A stretch of DNA of 64,000 nucleotides from CAYZTY01 sp964444665 (GCA_964444665.1 CAYUIE010000004.1:62001-126000), one strand, 5' to 3'. Positions 1-9,103 are shown, counted from the first letter of the stretch. The notes: generated by a model from the sequence alone, not told the origin. Program-made: numbers and translations.

Positions 1-987
1 GGATTAGCGGCGGTCAAAGGGGTCGGCCAAAAGGCGGTCGAGGAGATTATCGCCGCCAGAGAAAGGGTCGGGAAATTCAAGAGCCTGTTCCACTTCTGCG
101 AGAATGTAGATTTACGGGTGGTAAACAAGCAAGTCATCGAATCACTTATTAAAGCAGGCGCACTCGACAAACTCGGCGGGAGCAGGGCGCAAATGATGGC
201 AGGATTAGAAAAGGCACTCTTAATCGGCTCGGAGACGCAGGCGGATGCGCATATGGGACAGATGTCGTTCTTCGCGGGGCCAGGGGGCGAGCAAGATTTC
301 GATAAGGACCACGAGCGGCTGCCGAACGTGCCGGCGTGGCCTGAGATGCAAATGCTGACGTACGAAAAACAGGTATTAGGGTTCTACGTTACGAGTAACC
401 CGCTTAGCAAACACGCAGAGACTATCAGCTTCTATTCGACGACGGACAGCTCGCGGCTGATTGACTGCTCGGAGGGGCAGGATATTGTTATGGGAGGGAT
501 GGTGGCGAAGATTAGGTACAGTGTTACAAAGAACGGCAGGAATGCCGGCAGCAAGATGGCGGTCTTTGTCTTAGAGGACCTGCAGGGAACGGCCGAGGTT
601 GTGCTGTTCCCGGATGCGCTCGAGAAGAACAGCGGCTTACTTGCAGTGGATAAAATCATTTTCGTTAGGGGAAGGGTTGATTGCAGAAGGCAGGTGCCGA
701 ATATCATCGCAGAGGAATTGATTGAATTAGAGGCGGCGAGTGAGAAAATCGGCGCGAAAGTAAATATCAAACTGGACGCGAAGGAAATCACTAAGGAAAA
801 AGTTGCCCGTATAAAGACTATATGCAGCACGCACAAGGGCAGGAGCCCGGTCTATGTTACGGTGACGACGACAAAGGGCAAGGTGTCGGCCGTGGCGTCG
901 AGGAACTATAACGTGCGGCCGAACGCGGAGTTCTGCAGACAAATGGAGCAGTTGGTGGGGCCTGACAACTTTGAGTTAAGTAAGTGA
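1..987 (+). CDS. dnaE: DNA polymerase III alpha subunit, C-terminal part (cut by window start)
   Basis: Catalytic subunit of the replicative DNA polymerase. Only the last 328 residues are in the window; the frame is open to base 1, so the apparent first start codon at 118 is internal. Visible residues 1-60 are a helix-hairpin-helix DNA-binding region (GLAAVKGVGQKAVEEII, then NKQVIESLIKAGALD). Residues about 160-225 (DIVMGGMVAKIRYSVTKNG, then TAEVVLFPDALEK) are the OB-fold that contacts single-stranded template. The PHP and polymerase domains lie upstream of the window. Order and spacing match ordinary bacterial DnaE, so the identification is firm. Confidence 0.93.
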   Translation, partial: GLAAVKGVGQKAVEEIIAARERVGKFKSLFHFCENVDLRVVNKQVIESLIKAGALDKLGGSRAQMMAGLEKALLIGSETQADAHMGQMSFFAGPGGEQDFDKDHERLPNVPAWPEMQMLTYEKQVLGFYVTSNPLSKHAETISFYSTTDSSRLIDCSEGQDIVMGGMVAKIRYSVTKNGRNAGSKMAVFVLEDLQGTAEVVLFPDALEKNSGLLAVDKIIFVRGRVDCRRQVPNIIAEELIELEAASEKIGAKVNIKLDAKEITKEKVARIKTICSTHKGRSPVYVTVTTTKGKVSAVASRNYNVRPNAEFCRQMEQLVGPDNFELSK

Positions 988-1161
988 ATTAGTGGATTAG
1001 CGAATTAGCGTTTAGCGTACAGCGGACAGTGTTCAGGAAAAAACTTAAGACATAAGACCCGCCGAAGGCGGAAAATTGGTGAATCGGTCAGTTTGGGTTG
1101 GCGGATGAAATGTTGTGGGTAGCTATGACACTAGTATTATTATGTGCTTATCTAATTCTAT

Positions 1162-1842
1162 ATGAAAGATAAAAAATCAGAACGTGAATATCTGGTTGAA
1201 GCAAGAGTCTTTGCGACCAACATCTTTGCTTCCCTTCCTTTAACTGTTGTAGCTGCTGATCTTACTTGGAAATCAAAAATACCATTCAAAGCTGTTTCTT
1301 TACGTGAAGTTTTAATCCATCGCGTCAGTGAATTATCCATGGTTGCCGTTGATTTATATGAATGTAATAAACTAGTGCCAGCATTTATCATAACAAGGGC
1401 TGTTGTTGAGACTGTTGCAATGACATATTGGCTAAACCAAAAAGTTGGTGAATTCTTCAAGACAAAAGATATTCAAAAGCTTGATGAGTTTCTAATGAAA
1501 GCCATGCATGGAAGCCGAGATGATACAACGCCAATAGAACCATACAATGTCCTTACTGCCGTAGACAAAATGGACAAAAAACATAATGGCTTCAGAAAGA
1601 TGTATGGTTGGCTTTGTGAATTCACACATCCAAATTGGTCTGGAGTGTTAGGAGCTTACGGAAAGGTAGATCACAAAAAGCATTGCCTCAAATTAGGCAG
1701 TAAAAATAACCGTGTGCCTGTCATGTTAGGTTTAGGGCCTTTCAATGCCTCCCTAAAATTGTTCGAGCATTACTACAATAAACTAAGTGAGCAACTCGAT
1801 TCCCTCAATGAATACTTTGAAAATCAAGATGAATCAAAATAG
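1162..1842 (+). CDS. Hypothetical protein, possibly DUF5677-like
   Basis: A 226-residue soluble, mostly helical protein. The pattern VELSMVAVDLYE-like helix, then TRAVVETVAMTYWLNQK and CEFTHPNWSG, recalls DUF5677-type proteins found in accessory and defence neighbourhoods, but I cannot confirm the family. It is noticeably more AT-rich than dnaE before it and has no obvious Shine-Dalgarno sequence; the ATG at 1162 is the first start in the frame. It lies just left of the inverted-repeat element at 1848-2005 and reads away from it. A transferred accessory gene is likely; its function is unknown. Confidence 0.7.
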   Translation: MKDKKSEREYLVEARVFATNIFASLPLTVVAADLTWKSKIPFKAVSLREVLIHRVSELSMVAVDLYECNKLVPAFIITRAVVETVAMTYWLNQKVGEFFKTKDIQKLDEFLMKAMHGSRDDTTPIEPYNVLTAVDKMDKKHNGFRKMYGWLCEFTHPNWSGVLGAYGKVDHKKHCLKLGSKNNRVPVMLGLGPFNASLKLFEHYYNKLSEQLDSLNEYFENQDESK

Positions 1843-1847
1843 AATTT

Positions 1848-2005
1848 AGCGTTGCTGCCGGAGGCCGCCCACGCACCAAAAATAAAAAAGAATTTTGGTG
1901 CGGGACACGCGATGAGGAAACATACAGTAGCACGCTGGAAGCGTGCATAAAGAAGTTATCCGAACCCCGATACACAGAATCGGGACAGGCCGTAGGCAGC
2001 AAAAG
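1848..2005. repeat. MITE-like element built of nested hairpins
   Basis: About 158 bp without a gene whose ends are inverted copies of each other (TTGCTGCCGGAGGCC at the left, GGCCGTAGGCAGCAA at the right). Inside are three hairpins: a perfect 10-bp stem (1872-1881 with 1893-1902), a 6-bp stem with 5-nt loop (1930-1935 with 1941-1946), and the palindrome CCCCGAT...ATCGGG near 1965-1984. The right end (1984-2005) recurs at 3250-3271 with one mismatch in 22. This looks like a non-autonomous dispersed repeat. Confidence 0.7.
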
Positions 2006-2126
2006 CTCTACTACTCAAGTTACGTAGGTGCTATTTATGAGTTGACAATGGCCTTTTGATGAGTTATTTTCTACTCAGAAAGTGTTTTATACTATTCTAT
2101 AAGGCTCATTTTAAGAATTACCCGCT

Positions 2127-2495
2127 ATGAAGAAGCCCGTTATCTACATTGCATCTCCTTATACTAATGGTGATACTGCTATAAATGTGAGGTTCCAGTG
2201 TCGTATTTTTGACCAATTGCTAAGAGAAGGAAAAGTGTGGCCCGTTGCGCCACTCTGGACTCACTTCCAGCATACGCTATTCCCTAGACCTTATAAAGAC
2301 TGGCTAGAATACGACAAGGCGCTTTTACATCTTTATGATGGATGCCTACGGCTGATTGCTGAGGAGCCTTTACTTAACTACATAGAAAAAGAATCATCTG
2401 GTGCTGATGGTGAAGTAGAAGCCTTTCAGTCAATGGGCAAGCCAATATTTTACAGTATTGAGAGCCTTTATGAATGGGTTGAATCGCTGTTATAA
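2127..2495 (+). CDS. DUF1937/DUF4406-type nucleoside-deoxyribosyltransferase-like protein
   Basis: A 122-residue protein starting KKPVIYIASPYTNGD and continuing through VWPVAPLWTHFQHTLFP, a WLEYD motif and SGADGEVEAFQSMGKPIFYS. That is the layout of small nucleoside 2-deoxyribosyltransferase-like proteins: a Rossmann-like fold with an N-terminal ASPYT nucleotide-binding loop, and Glu in GADGEV as the probable nucleophile-position residue. These proteins are common in phages and defence loci and act on nucleosides or nucleotides. It is followed after 18 bp by a membrane protein gene, probably co-transcribed. Fold assignment is fairly secure; the substrate is unknown. Confidence 0.72.
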   Translation: MKKPVIYIASPYTNGDTAINVRFQCRIFDQLLREGKVWPVAPLWTHFQHTLFPRPYKDWLEYDKALLHLYDGCLRLIAEEPLLNYIEKESSGADGEVEAFQSMGKPIFYSIESLYEWVESLL

Positions 2496-2513
2496 AATAT
2501 AACAGAGTGGTAT

Positions 2514-3209
2514 ATGCCGAACCAAGGGGAATCAAAAAAACAACTTCACTTAACATTCGTAGGAATGCTGTTCGCTTTGGCTATCGGTCAAGTTGCGATA
2601 AGCTTTAGCTTACTTATTGACTATCAATCAAAGTCAAACCAGACTTTTTGGGAGGTAATTCCAGCTTATTCACACCTTTTGCTTGCTGCTGTGGTTATTT
2701 CTACAAGCTGGGTTGGTTGGCGTACTTCGGCGTATAGCGGATCTGATATAAAATCCGTATTTTCTTTGGATTACGTTGAACTTCTTATAGATGTCATATT
2801 AGTTATTATGTATTTCACTCTTGCACGTGCAGTTGAGATCCCAGATTCACCTAGTAATAGTTTCATCCCTAATGCATCATTTGAAGCATCCACTGTGGCA
2901 ATTATCATTTTAACTTATGTAATTTGGGACTTAGTTTCCTCTCGCTCAAAACCTAAAAAGCTTAAGGAAAGAATATGGGCGTCAATTGGTTGTGCAGTTA
3001 TTTCATGGTGCCTTATTTGGGGTAATATTGGTGGTTCTGGAACAATCTGGGCTGTGCTGTTGGGTGATTTCTCTTTAATATTTCTTATTTTAACTTTCCG
3101 TGCTATGAAACTTCATGACTTAAGAGATCATACTGGAAAAAGTTGGTTTCGTATAGAATGCCTGCTTTTTTTGATCTTCATATTTTTTATTGGTTCTATC
3201 ATATTGTAG
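2514..3209 (+). CDS. Multi-pass membrane protein of unknown function
   Basis: A 231-residue protein with about six or seven hydrophobic segments, for example FVGMLFALAIGQVAISF, YSHLLLAAVVIST, VELLIDVILVIMYFTLA, TVAIIILTYVIWDLV and a C-terminal LLFLIFIFFIGSIIL. No family is recognised. The gene is AT-rich like its two upstream neighbours and lies just downstream of the deoxyribosyltransferase-like gene. The enzyme-plus-membrane-protein layout is reminiscent of two-component defence modules, but nothing in the sequence proves that role. The repeat copy at 3250-3271 lies 40 bp after its stop codon. Confidence 0.65.
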   Translation: MPNQGESKKQLHLTFVGMLFALAIGQVAISFSLLIDYQSKSNQTFWEVIPAYSHLLLAAVVISTSWVGWRTSAYSGSDIKSVFSLDYVELLIDVILVIMYFTLARAVEIPDSPSNSFIPNASFEASTVAIIILTYVIWDLVSSRSKPKKLKERIWASIGCAVISWCLIWGNIGGSGTIWAVLLGDFSLIFLILTFRAMKLHDLRDHTGKSWFRIECLLFLIFIFFIGSIIL

Positions 3210-3218
3210 AAAAACAAA

Positions 3219-3271
3219 TCCGAATCCGCCTACGACAGGTCTTCGGCGAGACAGGCCGCAGGCAGCAAAAG
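3219..3271. repeat. Second copy of the 1984-2005 repeat end
   Basis: The segment 3250-3271 matches 1984-2005 in 21 of 22 bases, and both copies are preceded by a TCCGAA sequence some 25-30 bp earlier. The two copies bracket the genes at 2127-3209. The rest of the gap to 3471 is AT-rich, contains scattered TTAAAGT/AAAATTCAAAG-like words and a short GGATCCCTTAGGGATGAC segment, and shows no gene. Confidence 0.6.
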
Positions 3272-3471
3272 AAAAATAAAAAGTTAAAGTGTAAAATCCA
3301 AAACCACAGTTTAAAATTCAAAGTTTCATAAGAATTGGATCCCTTAGGGATGACAAAGTGGTTATGGGAATGAATTTGCTTGCCTGCGAGAGAGACTTTT
3401 TGGTATAAGTGAAGATGGTTTGCCGCCGGAGGCATTATTTAATTTCAAAATAAGGAGGATTGGTTTATAAA

Positions 3472-4818
3472 ATGAAGGCAATAACCAAGCCAACGATTTT
3501 AATCCTGTTATATTTTTTAACAGCAACCCCTTTGTTTGCAAAGTTTTCAAAAAAAGAATGGGAGAGGATTAAAAAATTGAGCAGTGCCGACCACAGACAG
3601 ATGATGAAAAAACTGGGCATCTCATCAATCCGGCGAGGGCCGTCCGGAAATCCCAAGGCACCCGATGCCGCGAATACCGACGAGGCCAAAGTACAGCCTT
3701 ATTTCCTTCCAAATCCATTGGAATTTAACGATGGGTCAAAAGTTACAAAACCCGGGCAATGGGAAAAAAGGCGGGCCGAGATTAAAGAATTATTCGACCG
3801 CGAAATTTACGGCAGGTGCCCGGAGAATATCCCTTCGGTAAAGTGGAAGGTTAAAAGTGTAAAAGAGACAAAGGACGGCAAGTACCCCGTGAAAATTAAA
3901 GAACTCGAAGGTGTTGTCGATAATTCATCTTATCCGGCAATCGAGGTGGTTATTCAGTTAACCGTCGGCACGCCCGCCAGGGTTAAAAAGCCCGTGCCTG
4001 TGATAATGGAATTCGGCTTTGACTTTTCAAAATGGCCCGGTATGGACCAAAAGAAAAAAAGCAATGAGGTTACCTGGAAACAGCAACTGCTTAAGGAAGG
4101 ATGGGGGTACGCTATCCTGATTCCCGGTAGTTACCAGGCCGATAACGGGGCCGGATTAAGAAAGGGGATAATTGGTTTGGTTAACAAAGGCGAGCCCCGA
4201 AAACCCGATGACTGGGGGAGCCTGCGTGCCTGGGGCTGGGGAGCCGGCCGAGCAATCGATTATTTCGAAACAGATGGAGATGTAGATGAAAAACGTATCG
4301 GCATCGAAGGGCTTTCACGTTACGGAAAGGCCGCTGTCGTTGCTATGGCTTATGAACCTCGAATTGCCATCGGATTCATCGGGTCATCGGGCGCGGGAGG
4401 GGTCAAGCTGCTGCACCGCGTATTCGGCGAGCAGGTTGAGAACCTTGCCGGGTCGGGCGAATATCACTGGTTTGCCGGGAACTTTATAAAATATGCCGGG
4501 CCGTTGACACAGGAAGACCTTCCCGTTGATGGGCATCATTTAGTTGCAATGTGCGCACCACGCCCGGTGTTTATCAGCAGCGGGTCAGCTTCCGTTGAAG
4601 GCCAATGGGTCGATGCAAAGGGGATGTTTCTTGGCGGCGCAATGGCCGGCCCCGTTTACGAACTGCTGGGCAAGAAAAGTATGCGAACGATGTTGTTCCC
4701 GCCCCAGGAAATATTGATTGATGGCGATGTAGCCTTCAGGCAACACGAAGGGGGACACACAACCGGGCCCAACTGGCCCTATTTCATCGAATTTGCCAAA
4801 AGGTATTTCTTAAAGTAG
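3472..4818 (+). CDS. Secreted glucuronoyl esterase-like protein (CE15 family)
   Basis: Predicted carbohydrate esterase of family CE15, which cleaves the ester between 4-O-methyl-glucuronic acid of xylan and lignin alcohols. 448 residues with an N-terminal signal peptide (KAITKPTILILLYFLTATP). The nucleophile serine lies in GLSRYGKAAV, matching the CE15 G-x-S-R-x-G-K motif; the catalytic histidine is probably in RQHEGGHTTGPN near the C-terminus. The ATG at 3472 is preferred over the TTG at 3460 because the AAGGAGG at 3452-3458 leaves only 1 nt to the TTG but 13 nt to the ATG. It is monocistronic and fits with the GH67 glucuronidase 40 kb away. Confidence 0.85.
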   Translation: MKAITKPTILILLYFLTATPLFAKFSKKEWERIKKLSSADHRQMMKKLGISSIRRGPSGNPKAPDAANTDEAKVQPYFLPNPLEFNDGSKVTKPGQWEKRRAEIKELFDREIYGRCPENIPSVKWKVKSVKETKDGKYPVKIKELEGVVDNSSYPAIEVVIQLTVGTPARVKKPVPVIMEFGFDFSKWPGMDQKKKSNEVTWKQQLLKEGWGYAILIPGSYQADNGAGLRKGIIGLVNKGEPRKPDDWGSLRAWGWGAGRAIDYFETDGDVDEKRIGIEGLSRYGKAAVVAMAYEPRIAIGFIGSSGAGGVKLLHRVFGEQVENLAGSGEYHWFAGNFIKYAGPLTQEDLPVDGHHLVAMCAPRPVFISSGSASVEGQWVDAKGMFLGGAMAGPVYELLGKKSMRTMLFPPQEILIDGDVAFRQHEGGHTTGPNWPYFIEFAKRYFLK

Positions 4819-4881
4819 ATATTCGAAACGCGCTGCCCACAGGACACTGTCCCCAGGGGATGATAGAATTCTTACATATTT

Positions 4882-5193
4882 TCAATTTTCGCGCATAAAT
4901 TCAGGAAGCTCGCCCGTGCCTTTCGCATCGGCCCTGCAAATTTCTACCTCACAGGAATGTGAACCGAGCTGCTCGTCACGATGAAGATGGATATGAAATC
5001 TGGAACCGATTGGGTCTTTGTTATCATCCTGATTGAAATCGGCTAACCAACGCAGAAGCCCGGCGAAATACTTAAGCCCTTTCGGGTCACCAACGATACT
5101 AACCGTCACAACGTTTCCTTCAATAACCTCGGGGTATATGTCGATTAGACCTGATTTATAGGGGTAATTGTATATTTTTTCCATATTGCTCAT
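4882..5193 (-). CDS. Small hypothetical protein (possibly Imm32-like)
   Basis: 103 residues, no signal peptide, convergent with the CE15 gene. The central block VSIVGDPKGLKYFAGLLRWLADF followed by GSRFHIHLHRDEQLG resembles small Imm32-type proteins, a family linked to polymorphic toxin immunity but also found alone; no toxin is nearby here. Start is the ATG at 5193 or the second ATG at 5184; the GAGG just upstream favours the inner one. The function is not established. Confidence 0.55.
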   Translation of the reverse strand: MSNMEKIYNYPYKSGLIDIYPEVIEGNVVTVSIVGDPKGLKYFAGLLRWLADFNQDDNKDPIGSRFHIHLHRDEQLGSHSCEVEICRADAKGTGELPEFMREN

Positions 5194-5407
5194 ACCTCAG
5201 TTTTTAAGCATGATAATAATTTACTGTACATATAAAACAGTAAAGTAATGAAATTATATTTAGAAACGAACAAAAGGCAAAAGGTAAATCACCTGCTAAT
5301 CAGGGTTGATATTGGTATAGGGGCAGTATAGAATTAGTTGAAGCGTTTGGTGAAGTTGTCGTGTTATTCAAAATTATTTAGATGCATTCAAAAAAAGGAG
5401 AATTATT

Positions 5408-5650
5408 ATGGATATCACTGCCGTTAAAGCGTTTTTCATGTGGTGCACGATTCTCAACCTGGCAATGCTGATTTTTTCTTCGGTTGTGGGTGTTTTCCTC
5501 GGAGATTTTTCCTTCAAAATGAACAACAAATTTTTTTCCATCTCAAGAGAACAATTCAACGTGATAATGGTTGCCTTTATCGGGTTATACAAGATTGTTT
5601 TCATTTCCTTCAATCTTGTCCCTTTTGTTGCTTTGTTGATAATAGCATAA
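5408..5650 (+). CDS. Small inner-membrane protein, DUF6868-like
   Basis: 80 residues with two hydrophobic helices (FFMWCTILNLAMLIFSSVV and FNVIMVAFIGLYKIVFISF) separated by NNKFFSISREQF. The N-terminal W-C-T-I-x-N pattern and the F-x-I-S-R-E-x-F-N motif match my memory of DUF6868. A good AAGGAG lies just before the ATG. Stand-alone gene; function unknown. Confidence 0.65.
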   Translation: MDITAVKAFFMWCTILNLAMLIFSSVVGVFLGDFSFKMNNKFFSISREQFNVIMVAFIGLYKIVFISFNLVPFVALLIIA

Positions 5651-5786
5651 CGGCAGCGTTCCAATTGATTATTGATTAATGATTATTTCACAGGAGTAAC
5701 CGCAGAGTTTATAATTAGGATAGCGATAGAATAAAATAATAAAAAAGGATTGTAAGTTATTATGTTCGATTCAAGGGGATTAGTTT

Positions 5787-6563
5787 ATGCCTGATGCACC
5801 GAGACAAATACCTTATACGGCGATAACGATAATTTTTATTGCCGTTGCGGCGGCGGTGGGCGCCTTTCTGCGGAGAATCAACAGGGACAGGTGCCTAAAG
5901 GAATTCGCGAAGAATTTCATAACGCTGCAAAATACGGCAGGCAGGATAATTTGGGGCATACTGAATGTGGGAAACACAGGCCTGGAATTTGTTTACCCGG
6001 AAAAACAAAAAGATGAAGCCGGCCGGGACAAGGGCAGCTTTCTTTTATACAAATCCGAGTATCCAAGTATCCGGGCCCTGATTCGGTTTCACGATGAGCT
6101 GAGCGAGGAGAATAAGAAAGAGCGAACGAAGGAGCTGGAAAAAACTTACCATCCGGGCATATTAAGAAGGCTCAAAAGAAAAACACTAAACCTTCTTAAA
6201 ACGATAAGGGATTCGGTGCTGGAGGTGGTAAACCTGATGATGGCCCACGCCAAAAAGGCAGCACCGGCCGGCGGGATATTGAGTTCTCAGGATAAATATG
6301 TCTCGCAAATGAAACAGGATTTGGCCTCTTCTGTGGCAACATCTTTTGAGCCGTTGCTGGAGAAATATATCGGGCGAATGGTCGTGCTCGAGCTGTTGAA
6401 AGGCGATAAAATAATCGAATATCACGGCGTCCTGAAAGACTATACCGCCCAGTTTATTGAGATAATGGACGTTGACTACAAATTAAAGGACGATGAGCCG
6501 GCCCGGAAGGCCGACCTTGTTGTCCCGCGGCAGTACGGCATCGTACGCCACTTAGGAGAATAA
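5787..6563 (+). CDS. Hypothetical protein with one N-terminal membrane segment
   Basis: 258 residues. Residues about 12-28 form a membrane anchor (AITIIFIAVAAAVGAFL), followed by a basic RRINRDR stop-transfer. The middle is charged and helical (HDELSEENKKERTKELEK), and the C-terminal third (IGRMVVLELLKGDK, IEYHGVLKDYTAQFIEIMDV) looks like a small beta-barrel of the SH3/Sm type. AGGGG 7 nt upstream supports the ATG. No family recognised. It precedes another membrane protein and tmk, but a repeat-filled 137-bp gap separates them. Confidence 0.65.
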   Translation: MPDAPRQIPYTAITIIFIAVAAAVGAFLRRINRDRCLKEFAKNFITLQNTAGRIIWGILNVGNTGLEFVYPEKQKDEAGRDKGSFLLYKSEYPSIRALIRFHDELSEENKKERTKELEKTYHPGILRRLKRKTLNLLKTIRDSVLEVVNLMMAHAKKAAPAGGILSSQDKYVSQMKQDLASSVATSFEPLLEKYIGRMVVLELLKGDKIIEYHGVLKDYTAQFIEIMDVDYKLKDDEPARKADLVVPRQYGIVRHLGE

Positions 6564-6617
6564 AGTTACCCGCGGTATCGATACTTTATGCTCGATGCTC
6601 GATTCCCGCGGAAATAA

Positions 6618-6672
6618 CCCTGCGATAAATCCTTCGACCCCGGCGCGCCGGGACTCAGGACAGGTCGCAGGG
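6618..6672. repeat. Dispersed hairpin repeat, copy 1
   Basis: A stem of eight perfect pairs (CCCTGCGA at 6618-6625 with TCGCAGGG at 6665-6672), with a second paired TCCT/AGGA step and an internal palindrome CCCGGCGCGCCGGG. The same flanking words (ATAAATCCTTCGAC and GGACAGGT) occur at 34482-34543 with a changed but still paired stem. Confidence 0.7.
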
Positions 6673-6700
6673 CTAAATACCTGACTTTAGAGATTGATAG

Positions 6701-7495
6701 ATGCCGCCAACATTTGTGATTCTAAAAAAACGATGGCCGGAAGTAGCTCTGATAGTGGCCCTGGCGCTGTTCGGCAGTCTTGGGCTAAGGATGCTGCAGC
6801 CGGATACCGAAACAAAACCGACAGCGGCTGATGCGGTTATATTGTTAGGTACATTACTTTTTTACGTCTCTCAAATAATGCTTCAACTGGGCTTCGTTCG
6901 AACCGCTTACACCGAAGCAGACAAGGCGCAGGAGCCGGCGGTATTGCTTAAGACCGGCAGCCGCTTTTTCCTGAGACTGGTTCTGTTCGGTATGGTTTAC
7001 GCGGGTATGTACCTTCTTCTCGGATTTGTGATTTTCCTGATTCTGCACGAAACAGGCTTTATCGAGGCAAAGTTTCTGGAGGCTACGGCGTGGACACGCA
7101 ACCTGTGCTTTGCCGTAAGCTCGTTGATATTAGTCAAGCTGATTTTGCTGCCGCCGGCCTTGATAATCGTTCGGAACTGCGGGCTTGTCGCAGCTATTAT
7201 GTCAATCGGCAAGTTCAGGCTCTTCTCGGCACGAGAGCCGTTGGTTTTATATGTGGTCCTTCAGGTAGTAACATATTTCGCGGCCGTTCTGGCGCCGGTT
7301 GACAACTCGCAGGCGTCGGGCCACTTATTTTATACCACTACCTTTTCTCTGGCCTCGGCATTGATTACCTTAGCTGTAAGCCTTAGTACCGTTCGATTTA
7401 TAGCCCTCTATGAGCCATACGACAAAATAAACATACCTGGCAGGCCGGCAGATATTTATAATACCACTGAAAAAGACAAGGAGATTAAGCCTTGA
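6701..7495 (+). CDS. Multi-pass membrane protein of unknown function
   Basis: 264 residues with about six membrane helices, among them VALIVALALFGSLGL, AVILLGTLLFYVSQIML, YAGMYLLLGFVIFLIL, SLILVKLILLPPALIIV and VLYVVLQVVTYFAAVLA. No catalytic motif is seen. Its stop codon overlaps the TTG start of tmk by four bases (TTGA), so the two are probably translationally coupled. That makes it an operon partner of tmk but gives no function. Confidence 0.7.
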   Translation: MPPTFVILKKRWPEVALIVALALFGSLGLRMLQPDTETKPTAADAVILLGTLLFYVSQIMLQLGFVRTAYTEADKAQEPAVLLKTGSRFFLRLVLFGMVYAGMYLLLGFVIFLILHETGFIEAKFLEATAWTRNLCFAVSSLILVKLILLPPALIIVRNCGLVAAIMSIGKFRLFSAREPLVLYVVLQVVTYFAAVLAPVDNSQASGHLFYTTTFSLASALITLAVSLSTVRFIALYEPYDKINIPGRPADIYNTTEKDKEIKP

Positions 7496-8112
7496 AAGAC
7501 AAATTAGCGGGCAAGTTTATAGTTCTCGACGGGCCGGACGGATGCGGCAAAACCACGCAGGTCAAGCTTCTTGCCGAGTGGATTGGCGAGCGGGGAGCAA
7601 GAGTACTTGCGCTGCGCGACCCCGGGGCAACGGCCATTGGGGAAAAGATTCGGCGGATTTTGCTAAACCCCGAACATATCGCGATGAGCGTGCGAACGGA
7701 ACTGCTGCTTTATATGGCCGCCCGGGCACAGCTTTGGGAAGAAAAAATCGCGCCCGCTTTGAATGACGGCAAATGCGTGGTGCTTGACAGATGGCTCTCA
7801 AGTACCTGCGCATACCAGGGATATGCCGGCGGATTCGGAATTGAGAATGTTATAAAGGTGGCCGAGAGATGTCTCGAAAAAGTCTGGCCCAATTTGACAG
7901 TGCTTCTGGATATAGAAGTTCAGACTGCGGCGAAAAGACTCAACAGAAATCTCGACCGAATGGAGCAAAAGGGACGAGAGTATCATAAAAAAGTCCGACA
8001 GGGATTCCGGCTGCTGGCAGAACACTACAGCAATATCGTGATTGTAGACGGAACCGAAGATATTGAGAAGGTCCATAAGTGGATTATTCAAGCATTACAG
8101 CAACTGCTTTAA
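7492..8112 (+). CDS. tmk: Thymidylate kinase
   Basis: Phosphorylates dTMP to dTDP with ATP in dTTP synthesis; cytoplasmic. 206 residues, the normal length. P-loop GPDGCGKTTQ at residues 14-23; the DR(Y/W)-type substrate motif is VLDRWLSSTCAYQGYAGG; the lid/C-terminal region is MEQKGREYHKKVRQGF. The start is TTG, supported by AAGGAG at 7478-7483 with an 8-nt spacer and by overlap with the upstream stop codon. In many bacteria tmk sits beside holB; here an ABC-transport operon separates them. Confidence 0.92.
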   Translation: MKDKLAGKFIVLDGPDGCGKTTQVKLLAEWIGERGARVLALRDPGATAIGEKIRRILLNPEHIAMSVRTELLLYMAARAQLWEEKIAPALNDGKCVVLDRWLSSTCAYQGYAGGFGIENVIKVAERCLEKVWPNLTVLLDIEVQTAAKRLNRNLDRMEQKGREYHKKVRQGFRLLAEHYSNIVIVDGTEDIEKVHKWIIQALQQLL

Positions 8113-8383
8113 TCCTGGAGTGATGATGTAATCGGCACTTCGGATACCTGCCAACACGTGATATCAGCCTCGATTCCAAATAAAAACCAATACTAAGTAT
8201 TGACTGCTAAGGAATTTCAGGTAAATTCATATCTTCTAAAAGGCTCACAGGCCAAAGGAGCATTTTTTTAGTTTCGGCCTGTTTGAGTTACAACCTGCCC
8301 ATGCCAACTGTTGGCGGGATATTACTGTAAGTGCCGCTCTGAAAAGATATAGGCAGGCCCCACTGCATTTTTGGGAGATGGTT

Positions 8384-9103
8384 ATGATAGAAGTCAAGAA
8401 CCTGAGCCGACGCTTCGGTTCTGTTGTGGCGGTCGACCAGATATCATTCAGCGTCAACAAAGGTGATGTGCTGGGCTTTCTGGGCCCAAACGGGGCGGGA
8501 AAAACCACCGCAATGAGGATGCTGGCGTGCTTCCTGGCACCCGACGGCGGGACAGCGACTATATGCGGCTATGATATTTTACGCCATCCCACCCAGGTCA
8601 GGCGCACAATCGGTTATCTGGCGGAGCACGCGCCCGCTTACAACGAAATGACAGTGGGCGGTTTTTTGAATTTTATCTGTGATGTCAGAAGGATTACCGG
8701 CAAGCAGCGCAGAAAATCACTTGACCGGATCGTCCAAATGTGTGCTGTTGAATCGGTCTACCATCAGACCATCGAGACTCTTTCCAAAGGATATCGACGG
8801 CGTGTCGGGCTGGCCCAGGCGTTAATCCACGACCCGGATGTGCTTATTCTCGATGAGCCTACCGACGGTCTCGACCCCAATCAAAAACACGAGGTCAGAG
8901 AACTGATAAATATTATGGCCAAGGATAAGGGTATTATTGTTTCAACACACATCCTCGAGGAGGTGGAGTCTGTTTGTTCAAGAGCCATCATCATCTCTAA
9001 AGGACGTATAATGGTCGATTCAACACCACAGCAGTTGAAGGAAGAATACGGCTGCGAGCTTGATGAGGTCTTTCGGAAGATTACCACAAGTAAAGTTGCT
9101 TAG
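8384..9103 (+). CDS. ABC transporter ATP-binding protein (GldA-like)
   Basis: Nucleotide-binding subunit of an ABC-2 type exporter. 239 residues from the ATG at 8384; the ATG at 8378 abuts the GGGAG Shine-Dalgarno sequence with no spacer, so the second ATG (6-nt spacer) is preferred. Walker A GPNGAGKTTA near residue 34, ABC signature LSKGYRRR, Walker B VLILDEPTDGLDP, switch histidine in VSTHILEEVE. It heads a four-gene set (ATPase, permease, GldG-like, DUF4340) like the Gld ABC complex of Bacteroidota. The same arrangement is widespread outside gliding bacteria, so motility should not be assumed. Confidence 0.88.
   Translation: MIEVKNLSRRFGSVVAVDQISFSVNKGDVLGFLGPNGAGKTTAMRMLACFLAPDGGTATICGYDILRHPTQVRRTIGYLAEHAPAYNEMTVGGFLNFICDVRRITGKQRRKSLDRIVQMCAVESVYHQTIETLSKGYRRRVGLAQALIHDPDVLILDEPTDGLDPNQKHEVRELINIMAKDKGIIVSTHILEEVESVCSRAIIISKGRIMVDSTPQQLKEEYGCELDEVFRKITTSKVA

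Noticed and set aside
8246..8282. ACAGGCC...GGCCTGT hairpin after tmk as a terminator
   Set aside because: The T run lies in the loop rather than after the stem, and the loop is long.
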